Notes under the pieces: generated by a model | The model's database searches: none | Seen by the model: the letters and a program-made list of their open reading frames with translations, nothing else | What the model was told of the DNA's origin: nothing | Position numbers and translations under genes: made by a program | Shown: piece by piece, positions 22,914-34,509 of the stretch | How positions within the stretch are numbered: position 1 is the first letter of the stretch | Layout: every line of letters begins with the position of its first letter | Source of the DNA: Halichondria panicea | Taxonomy: Eukaryota > Porifera > Demospongiae > Suberitida > Halichondriidae | Assembly: GCF_963675165.1 (NCBI RefSeq) | Contig: NC_087383.1 | Span: 5,806,839 to 5,870,838 of the forward strand | Direction of reading: 5' to 3' | Length of the DNA stretch: 64,000 bases

Positions 22914-24701
22914 TTAACCGAATAGCCGCGGTTGACGCTTTGAAGCGTCAATACGTGAATAGCTGGTAGCCGCGGTTGACGCTTTGAAGCGTCAACCGCA
23001 CATTACTCTACTCTTAATTAATTTATGGTGAGCTACAACCTTCCAGAGCTCCACAGCTTTGCAAGGCTTCTCTCGAAGGTCAACAGAAGCCTTACTGAGT
23101 CCGATCACCATAGGTTAGCAATCAAAAATTTGCTGAAATTTTCATGTGAAATCTCAAAAGTGAACATACATTATAATAAATACAATTACAATTAATTCTA
23201 TCGTACAACAATGACTAAGAGGCCTCTGTACACAGGGGATGAGGTACTCCTAGGTATCCTGGATAGTAGTCACAGTGAGTAGAGCTTCTCAGACCCATAA
23301 GATGGTGGTGGTTCCATGGCAGATAGCAGTGACGATAGTTTCACAGACCTGCATGAGGAAGAAGGAGTATTACTAACCAAGCAGACCACCTCTAGAATCA
23401 ATTGTTCTTACACACAGTAGAACATAACCTCCTCAGAGACAAACACCAGCCAACAAGCCAGCCATAAAGAAATCGAATTTTAAATGTACCTTAGTTTGGG
23501 GTGGTGCCTAAAAGATCAAAAGATTATCATGCAATCAATACACACACTAAATTGACATTCAGCCACATAATTATAATTGAATTGCTATAATAGACAGCAG
23601 ACTAGGAATGTACATGTAACACAGCACTAACTCACAAGCCAACAAACCTAAAAAAGTATATTGAGAATGGCCATACACAAAGTACAGTACATCTCATACA
23701 AGGGTGCCAAATAATTATGAATCATGCAACCTTAGACATAATTATGTATAGGCTCCCACAAGCAAACTTACATGCAATGGCACTCATAGGCACATATAAA
23801 GTAATTGTGATCCTACAACAAACTGGGAGTTCATAAAAAGATTTAACTTTGGGCACAGAATTACAATGCATATCACAGGCAAACACACAAGCCAACTAAT
23901 GACAAATTGTGTCCTAATCCTATAGCTGGGGAGCATAACACAACCAACAAGCCTATTATGTTGGGAAGAAAATGTCCTTACACAAGTAGACAGTACACTC
24001 ACTCATAAACAGTACACTCATAAGCCCAACAAGCCTTTTCTTTCTTTCCCCTGAAAAGGTCAGAACATTATTATGCAATCAACCTCTGTACATGTATACA
24101 CAGTGAGCCTAATTGAATTGTAACCTTGGAAGCAAGCAGGAACTTCACACAAGCCAACCCCAATTGGAAGCAAGCAGAAACTTTACACAAGCCAACCCCA
24201 ATTGGAAGCAAGCAGGAACTTCACACAAGCCTATAGGCATAACTTTTGGCAGAGCACTGATAATATTTAGCATGGTATTTAGTACCATTTTACACATGGT
24301 GAGGCCTGCTTCTTGCAATTTACAGAGTACCTCTGACAATCTCCTGTCGTGCTCTTCCTGTGTCGGCCACAGGCACACACAAGCGCGCGCATGTGCACAG
24401 ATACACATACACACACATACACCCGCGCGGGCACACATAACAGACACACACAAACACAGACAAAGATACACACACACACAGCAAAAACACATATGTTATA
24501 TGGGATGCATCATCGTATTTTAGTGTTAAAATGACAGAAATTTATGTCATTTCTACATTAAATTTCAAATGATGCATTTTATTTGAGATGTTTTATGTTA
24601 TTATAACATATCTGTTTTTACTGTGCACATACACCCGCGCGGGCACACATACAGACACACACACATGCACGCACATAAATATACACACAAGTGCGCGCAC
24701 G

Positions 24702-24732
<31 letters not shown>

Positions 24733-26040
24733 CACTTACTGTAAGCAGTTCCACTCCTGGCCTGACTATGGACTCCCACCATCGATCTCTGTTGGCCCAA
24801 ACTTCCGATCTCCGATTCAAGACAAAATTCCAGCATTCATCACAGCTGATAACAGAATACATTGTGGATGAGACCAACAGATAGCTAAGCAAATCAATGA
24901 TGACCCCTTTACATTGCAACACTGCTGAGCGTACATATAGGCTTCTGTATTTTAAACTCGGCTTCAACACACTGCTGGAGCCAGTACACTTTACAAGCTA
25001 CGTAGGTAAGCGTATTATCAGCTAAGAACACTATGTATACAAGCTAAAAACAGCATCGCTATAATCATACGCACACAAAGCTTACCTCTGAAGTAAAATC
25101 TCGCTCTGTCCTTGGCTGGTTGACTGTTCAGATTGGAGGTCCTGACAGAGTAACTAGCTACAAGGTAGCTTGAAGAGAACTGTTACTGTTATTAAGGGGT
25201 GCATCTTTCTTTGCCACACTGATAATTGAATATCAAACACTGTACACTACACTCTCACTACACTCTAAAAACATGCTCTAAACTAACTCAGCTTCTACAC
25301 AAGTATACTTTACACACTCATAAGCTATCTAGGCAAGTGCAGAAGCATATTAAATCAGCTCAGAGGCTTATGAAGGCTTATACTAGCTACATAATGCTTG
25401 CTATAATACGCACACAAAGCTTACCTCTGAAGAGATCCCTCGCTCTGGACTTGGCTGGTTGACTTTTCCGTTGGAAACCAGGAGATCCTGACACAGTAAC
25501 TACTGTAGACTACTTTGCTACGAAGTTGAATAAAGAAAACTGTCATTGTTTCCAAGTTATGCATCTTTCTTTGCTAGAGGCGAATGCTGAAAAAGAGAAA
25601 ATAATTTGAATATCAAACCTTGTAGACTACACTAAAAAAACAGGCTCTAAACTAACTAAACTATTCTTTCAGTATAATATTTCATACACTCAGAGGCTAT
25701 CTAGGTAGGTGGACAAGCATATTAAATCAGCTCAAAAGGCTTCTAAAGGCTAGACTAGGAAAATGATGATCGCTATACAAACACAGAGCTTACTTGTGAA
25801 ATGATCCTTCGCTGGGGCCTTGGCTGGTTACCTGCTCCGTTCAAAACTCAGAGATCCTGGCAGAATAACTATTCTAGACTAGTTTGCAACAAAGTTGCCT
25901 GCAGAAAACTGCTACTGCTTCTTAGCTACGCATCTTTCTTTGCTAGGAGCTGATAATGAAAGTAATTTAAAATTAATTAGATTTTGGTTCCGCGGTGGGC
26001 GGTACTACGTATGAAATCATAACCGCGGCTATTCGGTTAA
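22914..26040. mobile_element. TTAA-flanked non-coding element, copy 2 (3.1 kb)
   Basis: TTAA at 22914-22917 and 26037-26040. The first 16 bases inside, CCGAATAGCCGCGGTT, are the exact inverse of the last 16, and with the TTAA this gives 20 bp of perfect inverted repeat. It is the cleaner of the two copies: it lacks the MITE and the foldback found in copy 1. It contains CA-rich tracts and three diverged tandem units. No reading frame looks real. Confidence 0.82.
24497..24612. repeat. Small hairpin repeat (gatgcatcatcgtattttag type)
   Basis: tatgttatatgggatgcatc on the left is partly inverted as gatgttttatgttattataa on the right. The core tcgtattttagtgttaaaat, then gacagaaat, recurs at 51985-52022 and, inverted, at 49420-49540. 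A small dispersed MITE-like family. Confidence 0.6.
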
Positions 26041-26053
26041 CCCTAAATCTATA

Positions 26054-27040
26054 TGGTAAAACACAACAACTCATGATCAGAGTGTTCCAGGGTTCAATGA
26101 ACTATTTGTTGTGTGGGTTCTAATGAATAAGAATGGTATGCAGAAACATTAATTTTCTTACAGAGCAATTCTAATGCACCTATCAATGTGTCGCCCCACT
26201 ACCCTCCTAGGGAGGGGTCATGCTAACATGGAGGATATATGACCATAACTATATCCCAGGTAAAATTCCCCACGTGCATGGGGGAGGATTCTTTGTTCAA
26301 ATTCCCTAAATTCCCCAGTCACCACCAGTCACAGCCTCAAGCAGTTGTAGTCTTTACTACGCAAAGCCAGGTAAAATCATATTGGGCCAACATTTCAAGT
26401 CAAATTCCCCCGTATGTCCCGGGGGAGCACATTAGGTGCATAATTGCAATGTATTATTATTTCCCTAATCAGCAATCTCATGGTGTAGTGTGTGATTGAA
26501 GCTGTACATGTATACTGATGTATCTTTGTCAACCCTGAATACCGGCATACACAGACAGGCCACCAGATATTATGTACACCTTGTAGCTGTACAAGCTCAC
26601 CTTGTCGCCATTGTCCTGACCTTCCTGACCTGCCCTGGGGCGGCCAGGTACTAGTAGCTGTAAGATAATTATAGCCCTGATCCGCAGAGTACTGCTGCTC
26701 ACAGTCTTTTGTCACACACTCACCAAGAAGCTTTGTTTACTTGACTTACAAGACACGCCCCTTTTCAATTTTGCACGGTCTGTAATCAATTAATGTCTGT
26801 ACCTATACATCTCCTAAATAGAGTAGTGTATAATTTCCACCCACTACCAAAATAGTCATCATGATTATATCAAGAACTGCAATGAACAAACATGCATGAA
26901 AGAAATATGAAATAATGTATTACAAGGTTGTGGTATATACGTAGGTCACTAGTAAGCTAATAAATTAACTGCATACATGTATGTCAGAAAACAATGGATA
27001 GTGTACACAAGGAGTTGAAAGATCACATAAGCAATCTTGC
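26054..27040. other. No certain feature
   Basis: Contains repeated attccccacgtgcatggggg and attcccccgtatgtcccggg blocks. An exon-like stretch on the minus strand near 26600-26660 ends at a gtgagc donor but reads as low-complexity. Nothing can be named. Confidence 0.35.
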
Positions 27041-27042
27041 AC

Positions 27043-27800
27043 CTCATGACAAAGACATTTATACTCGTCATTCCAAAGTTAGTATGGGGCCAGGTCACAC
27101 TCTTGAAGTCAAGCAGATTGTGTTCTTGTGTGTACATCTCATACAGTTGAAGGTGTAGCTTCACCACGAGGACACTAGTCTGCCTTGTGCCTGTGGGTGG
27201 TGTGTGTGTGGGTGGGATGTGGGTGTGTGCATGTGTGGGTGGGTGTGATAAGGATTTTAGCTGTATATAATAGTACAATGTGGGTATAGCTATGTATACT
27301 AAAATCAATCATTGATTCCTCCATCAAAAGGCACACACATTCTTTAGCATGAAATTAGACGATTACCGTACGTATAATTATAGTGGGAAATGTTCATCAA
27401 GTGTGCAAATTAAACTTCAAGTTTTTCAAGGGCAGAGCATTCAAACTGGAATAAACTCCCACGCACTGTTCACATGCATATCAGTGGGTGTGGTTTCCTA
27501 GAATTGAAAGGCGAATATTAAAACGCACGAACGTTATTTTCTGCTGAGCTAAATGGAGAAAATGTCCCACTATACAGTATATAAAGATATACATGTAGTT
27601 ATGGGAAGTCAAAGATAGGTCATACAGAATTTGCCCAAAAGCAATCTAAACATACTCATGACCTCTGACCTCTGTATTTCAGAGTACCGAGGTCACACCC
27701 ATGTAACTACGTACTGACCTCTTAATGATGCCATGACCCCGCAGTAGGGTCTCAGGTCATTGTGAACAATCCACTGACAGTGCAGGTAACAGAGAGCCTG
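27043..27800 (-). CDS. Two candidate exons, one with a protein-kinase catalytic-loop-like motif
   Basis: Exon 27800-27719 (acceptor cactgcag, donor gtcagtac) reads ALCYLHCQWIVHNDLRP. This resembles the kinase segment around HRD, here HND with Arg in place of the usual Lys-Pro pair. Exon 27190-27043 (acceptor cccacag, donor gtgcaag) reads SVLVVKLHLQLYEMYTQEHN and then LLDFKSVTWPHTNFGM. Hydrophobic positions fit a folded domain, but I cannot name it. They may belong to one minus-strand kinase-like gene with the exons upstream to about 31828. The phases I could read do not all join, so exons are missing or the gene is broken. Confidence 0.4.
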
Positions 27801-28254
27801 CTGCAGTGACGGTGAGTCTGTGCTGTGAGGTGTGTGGGGTGTGTGTGAGTGGGTGGGGGTGTAGTGTGTGGGGTGTGTGGAGGGGACATAAAATTACATG
27901 CACACATGAAGCTAACATTATACATGTACACAGCACGATTTTATTCAACCATCCATGTGGGTGTTAAAAGTGCTGATTCAGCACTTACTGTTTGAAAGTT
28001 TCGTGTTTGTTTTGAGCAGCCGTGAATTAATTTTAGTGTTGCTTATGTTCACTACATACTAAATAGGACATACTAAAGCTGTACAGTCATGCATGCTATA
28101 TATTACCAGTATAATTATAGTCACCAGGGGGGGGGGGGGGCTGGGGTGAACCATCCCCCCCAAATATCTCATCTTCCCCCCCAAACCCACACAATGTTTG
28201 TAGACTAATGACATCATCACATTAGTACTGTATATAATTATGATGTACAATATC

Positions 28255-28605
28255 TACCGTAAGATCTCGATTTAAAGCGACACTTTTTAATAATTACGAA
28301 GCCAGAGGTCGCATCTTTTGGAGGTTGAATAATTTTAATAATTGAAGTCCTGGTGTCGCATATTTAGAGGGTCGCATCTATAGTTGGAGGTAATCTACTT
28401 GCCTCAATTTCAGACGCTTAAAAACACTGATATCCCAGTGGGCTACAATCGAGGCTAGGGAGTGGCTACATTTACCTCTATTTAGAACACGACATTAAAA
28501 AATAATTGTCAATGCAGCTGTCGCTACTTAAAGAGGTCAGAAAATTGCTGAAGCTCCTGGGTGTCGCATATTTGGAGGGTCACCTTAAATCAAGGTCTTA
28601 CAGTA
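28255..28605. mobile_element. MITE with taccgtaagatctcgatttaaag termini
   Basis: Left end taccgtaagatctcgattta and right end taaatcaaggtcttacagta are inverted, with TA flanks. Inside, gtcgcatatttrgagggtc occurs in two direct copies. Tc1/mariner-type non-autonomous structure, about 350 bp. Confidence 0.75.
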
Positions 28606-28737
28606 ACTAGATATAGTGTGATGCACTAGCATGTAATAGTGGGTGTGGTCAAACATTATGTGGTGTGCGTAAACCACCCCCCCAAACTTTTAATCTTAGA
28701 TGAAACCCTGGTCACTATACATATACCTTGAGGCATC

Positions 28738-29480
28738 GTCACGTGCCATAAAGCCGACACCTGTGCCCTCCTCCTCGTCACTGTGATGCTGTGTGGGAGA
28801 CTGCGTCGTCATCATTGTGTCCACAGTCAATCTAGTGGAGGGAGGGTGGAGGGAACATTAATGGTGATATTACCAATTATGATTATGGACGTAGTCACAC
28901 GAGTAGATTAAACAGACTGTGTGTGTGTATCTAGCTGATAGATTCTAGCAACAGTGAGTTGACAAATTGACACTTTGCCCACACACTCCACACACCCACC
29001 TGTTATGTGAGGGGGTGATCTGGAGGAGTGGAAGGTCAGGTCGATACTCTGAGTGCTGCTCAGTCCACCATAGTAGCTACTGTAGGATCAAAATTAATAA
29101 CATTATTTAATAATAAACGTGATGATAACCTGCTATACGCTGCTACACACCTCTCAGAGAGAAAGCTTTAAGACTGTGAACACACGCACACACCCTACAC
29201 GCCCACTCACACACACGCCCACACCACACACACCTCTCAGAGAGATAGCTCTCAGACTGTGAGTACTGGCTATCAGTACGCTCAGACAAGAGCACTTCCT
29301 CGTATTCAATCCTCCTCTCATTGAAGTTGCCATATATAACACCGTCAGATGTAGGCCTCGGTGGTTGTTGCTGGGGGGTTGCAGAATATACGCCTCCGCA
29401 TCGCTGTCATGGTTACGCTTGACGGCAGTTACCATAGAGACCAGCTTTGTGGGCTTGTTGCCACTGCTATCCTGAGACTG
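28738..29480 (-). CDS. Candidate exons of an unrecognised minus-strand gene
   Basis: Open blocks lie at about 29480-29234, 29087-29012 and 28847-28738, each with an AG acceptor and a GT donor. One frame reads YGNFNERRIEYEEVLLSE and SQYSQSESYLSE, then YYGGLSSTQSIDLTFHSS, and the last block HHSDEEEGTGVGFMARDDAS. These are hydrophilic, Ser/Tyr-rich sequences, like a cytoplasmic tail or linker. The first block is open in two frames, and the last junction does not keep phase. The set is therefore uncertain and could be a decayed gene. Confidence 0.3.
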
Positions 29481-29527
29481 GGGGAAACAAAAGATAAAAC
29501 TAACAACACCCAACATGCACAGCCGAC

Positions 29528-29697
29528 TACCGTATTACTAGAATGTTTCAAACATACATGTATGCGAACTTTGCGAGGGTTGATCAATTCACAACAATAA
29601 GATCACAAAACCTACTAGTAAATACACACGATCCTTGCCAGAACACAATAAGTTAGATTGCAAATGGTCAAATTTTTGCTAATTTGGCAGATTCAAT
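29528..29697. mobile_element. Truncated MITE related to 30259-30478
   Basis: Starts taccgtattactagaatgtt and shares aataaacacacgatccttgc-type sequence with the full copy. The right terminus is missing. Confidence 0.6.
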
Positions 29698-30258
29698 GCA
29701 CACAATATGCATATACCTCTGTTTCACAGGAATAGTCCTTTAATTGAGTCTGGTGAGCTGTAGCTCTCTCTGCTCTGAGGCTTATAGTTGGTCAATGAGG
29801 TCCTGCTCTGGGCTATGGCTTCACTCAGCGGCTCTGAGTCATGTGATACCTGTATAGGGGTAAGTCATGTGACAAAACTCTTCTCATTGCTTGGTTGAAG
29901 TGTACAGTGAAGCAAATACTGCCAGCTCCAAAGTCTCCATAGCATGACTGTGTTTGTGCCTGTTACATGTAGTATAGTAGACCACCCTCTATATATAGTC
30001 ACTGTTGGTCTGCCCAAGGGACACCATCACTATAGAGACAGTCATACGCTTCACTACACAATATAATTGTCCCATTCCCAATCCTCCGAGGCCAGTACTA
30101 CAGACTACAGAGACAGGTTTCACTATAGTACAGCTAACAATTAATTCAGAATTAGTGCTCACACAAGACCCTCCTCACTACACATACGTACAGGTACATG
30201 TCTGTAGCTAATTATATTTTATTTATCAATGTTCAGGAGGATCCCTATAATATACTTA

Positions 30259-30478
30259 TACCGTATTACTAGAATGTTTTGCGAGCATCAAACATTTGCG
30301 AACTTTGCGATGGTTGATCAATTCGCAACAATAAAATATGCAAAGCCTAAATTATTACTAGTAAATACACACGATCCTTGCCAGAACGCAATAGTTAGAT
30401 CGCAAAGGGTCACATTTTCTGCTGATTTGACTTATTCGCAAAGGTTTTCCACCTGCGAAATATTCTAGTAATACGGTA
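30259..30478. mobile_element. MITE with taccgtattactagaatgttt termini
   Basis: Left taccgtattactagaatgtt and right atattctagtaatacggta are inverted and end in TA. About 220 bp, non-coding. Confidence 0.8.
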
Positions 30479-30703
30479 GCTATGCTCACACTCACAGAGG
30501 ATTGCTATGTGTTATCCTCGCAGTTGATTGCCCTCTTTGGTTTGAGGACCGGAGTGGTGCTAGTACTGGCCCACGACAACCTCTTACTGTCCGTCCAACT
30601 ACAAGGAAGAGGGAACATTATAATTATAACTGTATAGCGGGTAATTTTCATTGGTGGAAATGCTTATATGAACTACCAATTTAAATATTTCGCTATAACA
30701 TTA

Positions 30704-30731
30704 CCTGTGTGTGTGTGTGTGTGTGTGTGTG
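30704..30731. repeat. (GT)n microsatellite
   Basis: A run of gt dinucleotides just downstream (on the minus strand) of the exon at 30741-30819. A second run is at 31278-31307. Both lie at intron edges. Confidence 0.9.
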
Positions 30732-30740
30732 CATACGCAC

Positions 30741-30819
30741 ATCGTCCCAATTGACAGGCCACTTCTGCTTCCATAGTTCAGTGACCCTATCCAGTGTTTT
30801 AGAGTGCTCCTCCACCAAC
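30741..30819 (-). CDS. Candidate exon, unrecognised
   Basis: Acceptor gtgtgcag and donor gtgcgtatg enclose 79 open nucleotides reading LVEEHSKTLDRVTELWKQ and then KWPVNWDD. Amphipathic helix-like. It may belong to the same minus-strand gene as 31460-31828. Confidence 0.4.
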
Positions 30820-31063
30820 CTGCACACACAATAATAGCAACCTAGATAATTATTTCTAAAGAAGCAATGCAGTTTCCAGCCATGCAAGCCAACTAATTTT
30901 AATTTTTGTACACGTTTTTAAGGGGAAAAATCATGTCATCAATAATCTCTCAGATTTATAGGGGGAATCCCCTCCCCTCTCTATGAAACCCTGCCCAATA
31001 GTTACACCTAACAAAGTCAATTCTCATCAGAGTACATCTAAATCAGCAGAGTTGTGTACCCAC

Positions 31064-31275
31064 CTTTCTTGATGATGACTAGATTGAGCACACTCAGGTT
31101 GCTGTCCACTATGCAGCCTCTCACTGACTTGCGTTTCCTTTCTCCAGTGTGTCTGGGTCTGTAACAACTGTGCCACTTCTTGAGGAGGAGCTTTTAACAC
31201 GGCCATTAGTGAGGACACCTTGCTTCATGAGGAAACCCTTGCTGTCATTGCCACTGCTGATACAAACCACATAGC

Positions 31276-31276
<1 letters not shown>
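31064..31276 (-). pseudogene. RPS6: Ribosomal protein S6 (eS6) exon with a frameshift
   Basis: On the minus strand the exon reads [20 protein letters not shown] then VLTNGRVK. The frame then shifts, and [37 protein letters not shown] follow. This is unmistakable eS6, a 40S subunit protein. Two extra A residues near 31197 break the frame, and normally invariant residues differ (VVC for VVR, SSG for SGG, FLM for FPM). An acceptor (acacacag) and a donor (gtgggt) remain, so this is a piece of an intron-containing duplicate and not a processed copy. No neighbouring S6 exons were found. Confidence 0.85.
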
Positions 31277-31310
<34 letters not shown>

Positions 31311-31459
31311 TCTTACAGAGATAGAATATATAAAAACAACGGATTAGACCTTGCCCAAAGGTAGGGAGATTAGATCATGCGATTGGTATAATCCCCACCT
31401 ATCCCTGGTAGGGGGGCATTAGTTTGACAAGTGCATGTACTACTGAGATAATTGTTTAC

Positions 31460-31828
31460 CTCTCCACTGTAGTCCACAGGACGACCTTCGAACCTCCTGG
31501 TATTTGCGACAACCACATTGCCCGATCCTTCGTCCTCCAGCCCCAGCCCCTCCCATAACACACCAATAGTTGTTGTTGTCATCACTTTGTTCTGAGGCGT
31601 TTCTTTCTTTTCATTCTTACCTCATCTAGTCTGGGTATTTGAAATGCTGAGCTGGGTATCTGCTCCATTGTGTGTTCCTCAGTACGGCTAGACCAACACC
31701 ACTTCACTCTTGCCCCGCTATACTCTACCCTCACTGAGTCTTCAGGAGTTTCTTTACCTTGCCAGTCCCTGGTCCATTTGTCCACGTGGGTGAGAACCCT
31801 GAGATGGTTATGGTCGTCATACAGATTA
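31460..31828 (-). CDS. Two candidate exons of an unrecognised gene
   Basis: Exon 31828-31621 reads NLYDDHNHLRVLTHVDKW, then TRDWQGKETPEDSVRVEYSG and IPSSAFQIPRLDE, and ends at donor gtaagaatg. Exon 31591-31460 begins NKVMTTTTIGVLWEGLGL, ends RRFEGRPVDYSGE and has donor gtaaac. Splice sites are good and the frames are open, but I recognise no domain. They are followed on the same strand by the exon at 30741-30819, with the S6 pseudo-exon lying in the intron between. Confidence 0.45.
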
Positions 31829-32565
31829 CTAACAAAACATGAAGAAAGTTGTTCCAAAGTTTTGATGATCATTACCACACACACTCGCAGAATTTGCGAT
31901 AGTTTGGCGATCCCTATAGGAGCTTCTACAAGGCTAGGGAATTGTGGGATATTCCAGTAAATAGCTAGTGGCAGTAGATAATGTGGCAAAGAGCATCGCA
32001 TCGACTACAAGTGAGTGGTTAGTCATGATCGACAAGGAACTAGTCAGTGGAGTGTATAGGATGTATGCTTTTGATGCGTGGCAGTCAACATCGGTATAAT
32101 CCAAAGCTTCTGTGATAAATATGCTCATCACTAAAAAATGTTTGCACATACGTTACTTCAATGTGTACGAGAAGTTGCAGATGATGGAGGAGTTATACAA
32201 GGTGACGCTGTGGAGGATGCATGAGGATGACTCATTGGTAGAGGGGGTAAATAAAGCATGCTTTTAAAAGTAACCATGCTAAATAAAAGTCTACTGTTAT
32301 TTCAATACCATTAGTATTGCCAGCTTCACATTCAGTCATACAATCATAGATGATACAGTAATGACGTGGATGTGAAACGTTTCCAGATTCCAGTATTCTG
32401 CTTGAACTATCATTCATGAAGCTATACTTATAAAGTAATAGTTGACTTGAGCAATATATATCCAATATGCCTCAGCCTGTGGAATCTAAGATTGTTATTG
32501 TGACGGAGGTATGGTAGAATGCTTCCTGTGTGAGTTGCACTCTTCCTAGCTAATGAACATGCACT

Positions 32566-32688
32566 CGATCCCAGGCCGAGTTTTTGCTTTTATAACGGTT
32601 AGGCAAACAACTAGTTATAACCGTTATAAAAATGAAAACTCAGTTGTTCGTCTATCCGTTATAAAAGCGAAAACTCGGCCTGGGATAG
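32566..32688. repeat. Palindromic element with cgatcccaggccgag ends
   Basis: The left end cgatcccaggccgagttttt is inverted at the right as aaaactcggcctgggatag. Internal ttataacggttaggc blocks are also inverted. Relatives are at 33158-33244 and 36676-36750. Confidence 0.8.
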
Positions 32689-32715
32689 ATTTTCAAAACC
32701 GAATTAATTGAGAAA

Positions 32716-33029
32716 TTATAGATAAGACAAAAATGTGTTCAGTTTGCAGTGCTCTTGCACACTATAGAGAGATAGTCCTCCCTCCATGCAGTGTGACAGC
32801 CAGCACCGTCGCGAGTATGTGGCACTGCATCGCTGGCCCCCTGCCCATCCGCCCATGGGACCATCTGGGATATCTGCAGCAAATGCATAATACATTAGTC
32901 TCAAGCAATTGTTATTGTATAACCACTCACCTATTGAGGCTATCCCAGTCCAGTTGATTAGAAGGTTAGTTCCAGTTGGTTTGAAGGTTCTGTTAAATCC
33001 ATGTGGTGAATTTGCTATCCATTGGAGCT
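32716..33029 (-). CDS. Two candidate 3'-terminal exons, unrecognised
   Basis: An upstream exon ending at 32931 (donor gtgagt) reads LQWIANSPHGFNRTFKPTG, then TNLLINWTGIASI. It joins in phase to 32873-32716, reading IPDGPMGGWAGGQRCSATYS and ending in TAA. The phases agree (1 to 1). The left edge of the upstream exon is uncertain. No domain was recognised, and the second exon could be an unspliced artefact. Confidence 0.3.
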
Positions 33030-33157
33030 TCTCAGGGGAGTATATAATTATATAGAGGGGGGAATAAGGCATGCTTTTAAAAGTAACCATGTAAGGTCAA
33101 CTGTTATTTCAATACCCTGTTAGTATTGCCAGCTTCACATTCAGTAATACAATCTAG

Positions 33158-33244
33158 TAGCCTCGATCCCAGGCTGAGTTTTCGCTTTTATAACGTTTAG
33201 TTGTTTGCCTAACCGTTATAAAAGCAAAAACTCGGCCTGGGATT
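33158..33244. repeat. Small palindrome of the ccaggccgag family
   Basis: cctcgatcccaggctgagtt is inverted as aaaactcggcctgggat around a ttataacg core. It is the same family as 32566-32688, shorter. Confidence 0.75.
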
Positions 33245-33576
33245 ATCATAGATGATACAGTTTTTTTTTTGTTTTTTTCGTGGTAATAATAATAATTATA
33301 ATAATAGGAAAAAGAGCATGTATACATGTACATAATAATTTATTGGAGACAGTTACAGTTGATTAAATTTGAGGGATCAGGCCCTCTAGATAGATGATAC
33401 AGTACTAGCCTCGATTAGAAAGGCGGCCTGGTAAACACTGTTTACGCATGCGCCAGAATTACCAAGAATTTTTTTCTTTTCAAAATTATAATGTGGAAGG
33501 ACAGTTAGAAAAAATAAACATGTACGTATTTAGAGTTCTAAAGATTTGTGAGACTTTGTGTATATACATGTATAGA

Positions 33577-34299
33577 CTATTCGCACTCGAACCGTGTCTC
33601 CGCTTGGATCAGGTCCATTGGAGACTGGCGAATGTCTCTTCTGCGGGTGGAACGAGAACCACGAACACAACGTATGGCTGATGAAAAGGCCAGACTGCAT
33701 CTCATCCAGCCTACCACCTGACTGTAGCTTTCGTTTCTTTTCGTGGCTAGGTCTCCAGCCAGTCTCTTCACTACAACTGAGGCCTCCTTGCCCATGCCTC
33801 CACATGCCGAGAAAACTAGAGGTGTGAACGAGCCATGCTCAGTTTCATTTATCCTTTCTCCATATTCTCTTTTTTTCTCTCTCTCCATTTTATGAAAAAG
33901 CGACTTGAGGGGTTTGGACCTATAGCTTCTCGCGTGGGGGTAGAATACCCTTGTGTCAAAAAATGCGTTTCTGCCTTGGGTCTAAAAGCCTCTCACTCTG
34001 ATGTCTGCTCTGGCATCAGGGTCTGTGTTGGCTGTTCGATAGCAGAGGGACTCGCCTGTCAAAGGTTGTAACTTGGGCTCAGTCTCAACGTCGTTATTCA
34101 TGCAGGATGCTAGGAAGTTTGTTGTGTCGTCATGGCGCATGTGTATGAAGCCAGATAATTTGCAGATCTGGGAATGGTCTACCGTATAACTTTCACCACA
34201 TGGGCAAGTTGTTGGTAGATTTTCCAGTGGCCAACAATAGCGAAGATTGATGTGGTCATCGTAAATTGTAGTATATTTATCAGTATTCTTATTCCGCAT
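33577..34299 (-). pseudogene. Non-LTR retrotransposon ORF2 C-terminus, 5'-truncated, one in-frame stop
   Basis: The minus strand reads LPTTCPCGESYTVDHSQIC (Cys/His knuckle after the reverse transcriptase), then LQPLTGESLCYRTANTD, ARADIRVRGF, a TAG stop at about 33979 where the family has Trp, and in the same frame GRNAFFDTRVFYPHARSY. It ends with EHGSFTPLVFSACGGMGKEA and SAIRCVRGSRSTRRRD. From memory, this block follows the reverse transcriptase in many metazoan non-LTR elements. The reverse transcriptase itself is absent, so the copy is 5'-truncated, as is usual for target-primed insertion. Confidence 0.7.
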
Positions 34300-34374
34300 T
34301 TAGTTGTAAAACATTGATATCCGTTTCATTTATAATGATGTCATTGAAGAAAGAAATCTAGTCCAAGTTGTGTA

Positions 34375-34509
34375 ATGGCTGCTACCTTCTCTTCTGCTCT
34401 CGCGTACACGTTATCCTGTGTTGGAAAACCAGGTCTAGTCTTGAAAGACAAGCAGCTGGAGGCGTTGAAGTGTCTGTACGCTGGTGTTTATGTGGGTACC
34501 GTACCGACC
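34375..34509 (+). pseudogene. RecQ-like helicase N-terminus, interrupted in Walker A
   Basis: ATG at 34375, reading MAATFSSALAYTLSCVGKPG then LVLKDKQLEALKCLYAGV, YVGTVPT. This is the start of a RecQ-like DEAD/H helicase up to the P-loop (normally PTGYGKS). At 34510 a 1.0-kb element begins. At 35527 the frame resumes as RYGKS and then loses similarity. A paralogous start is at 58098 (minus) and a remnant at 47172. Confidence 0.6.

Larger units (their letters stand above)
22411..26053. mobile_element. Element with CCATAGATG-type ends, split by the TTAA element
   Basis: The left end, ccacagataaggaattggaa then acggaagt, matches the termini of the element at 45339-46880. The right end is split: cttcgtttccaacccct stops at the TTAA (22914), and its remainder, ccctaaatctatatgg, resumes after the second TTAA (26041-26053). 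taaa flanks both sides, a possible target duplication. The TTAA element therefore landed in the terminal repeat of this older element. No transposase is seen. Confidence 0.65.

Noticed and set aside
24113-24970. Overlapping frames on both strands of the second TTAA copy
   Set aside because: CA-rich tracts and element sequence; no frame is shared with copy 1.
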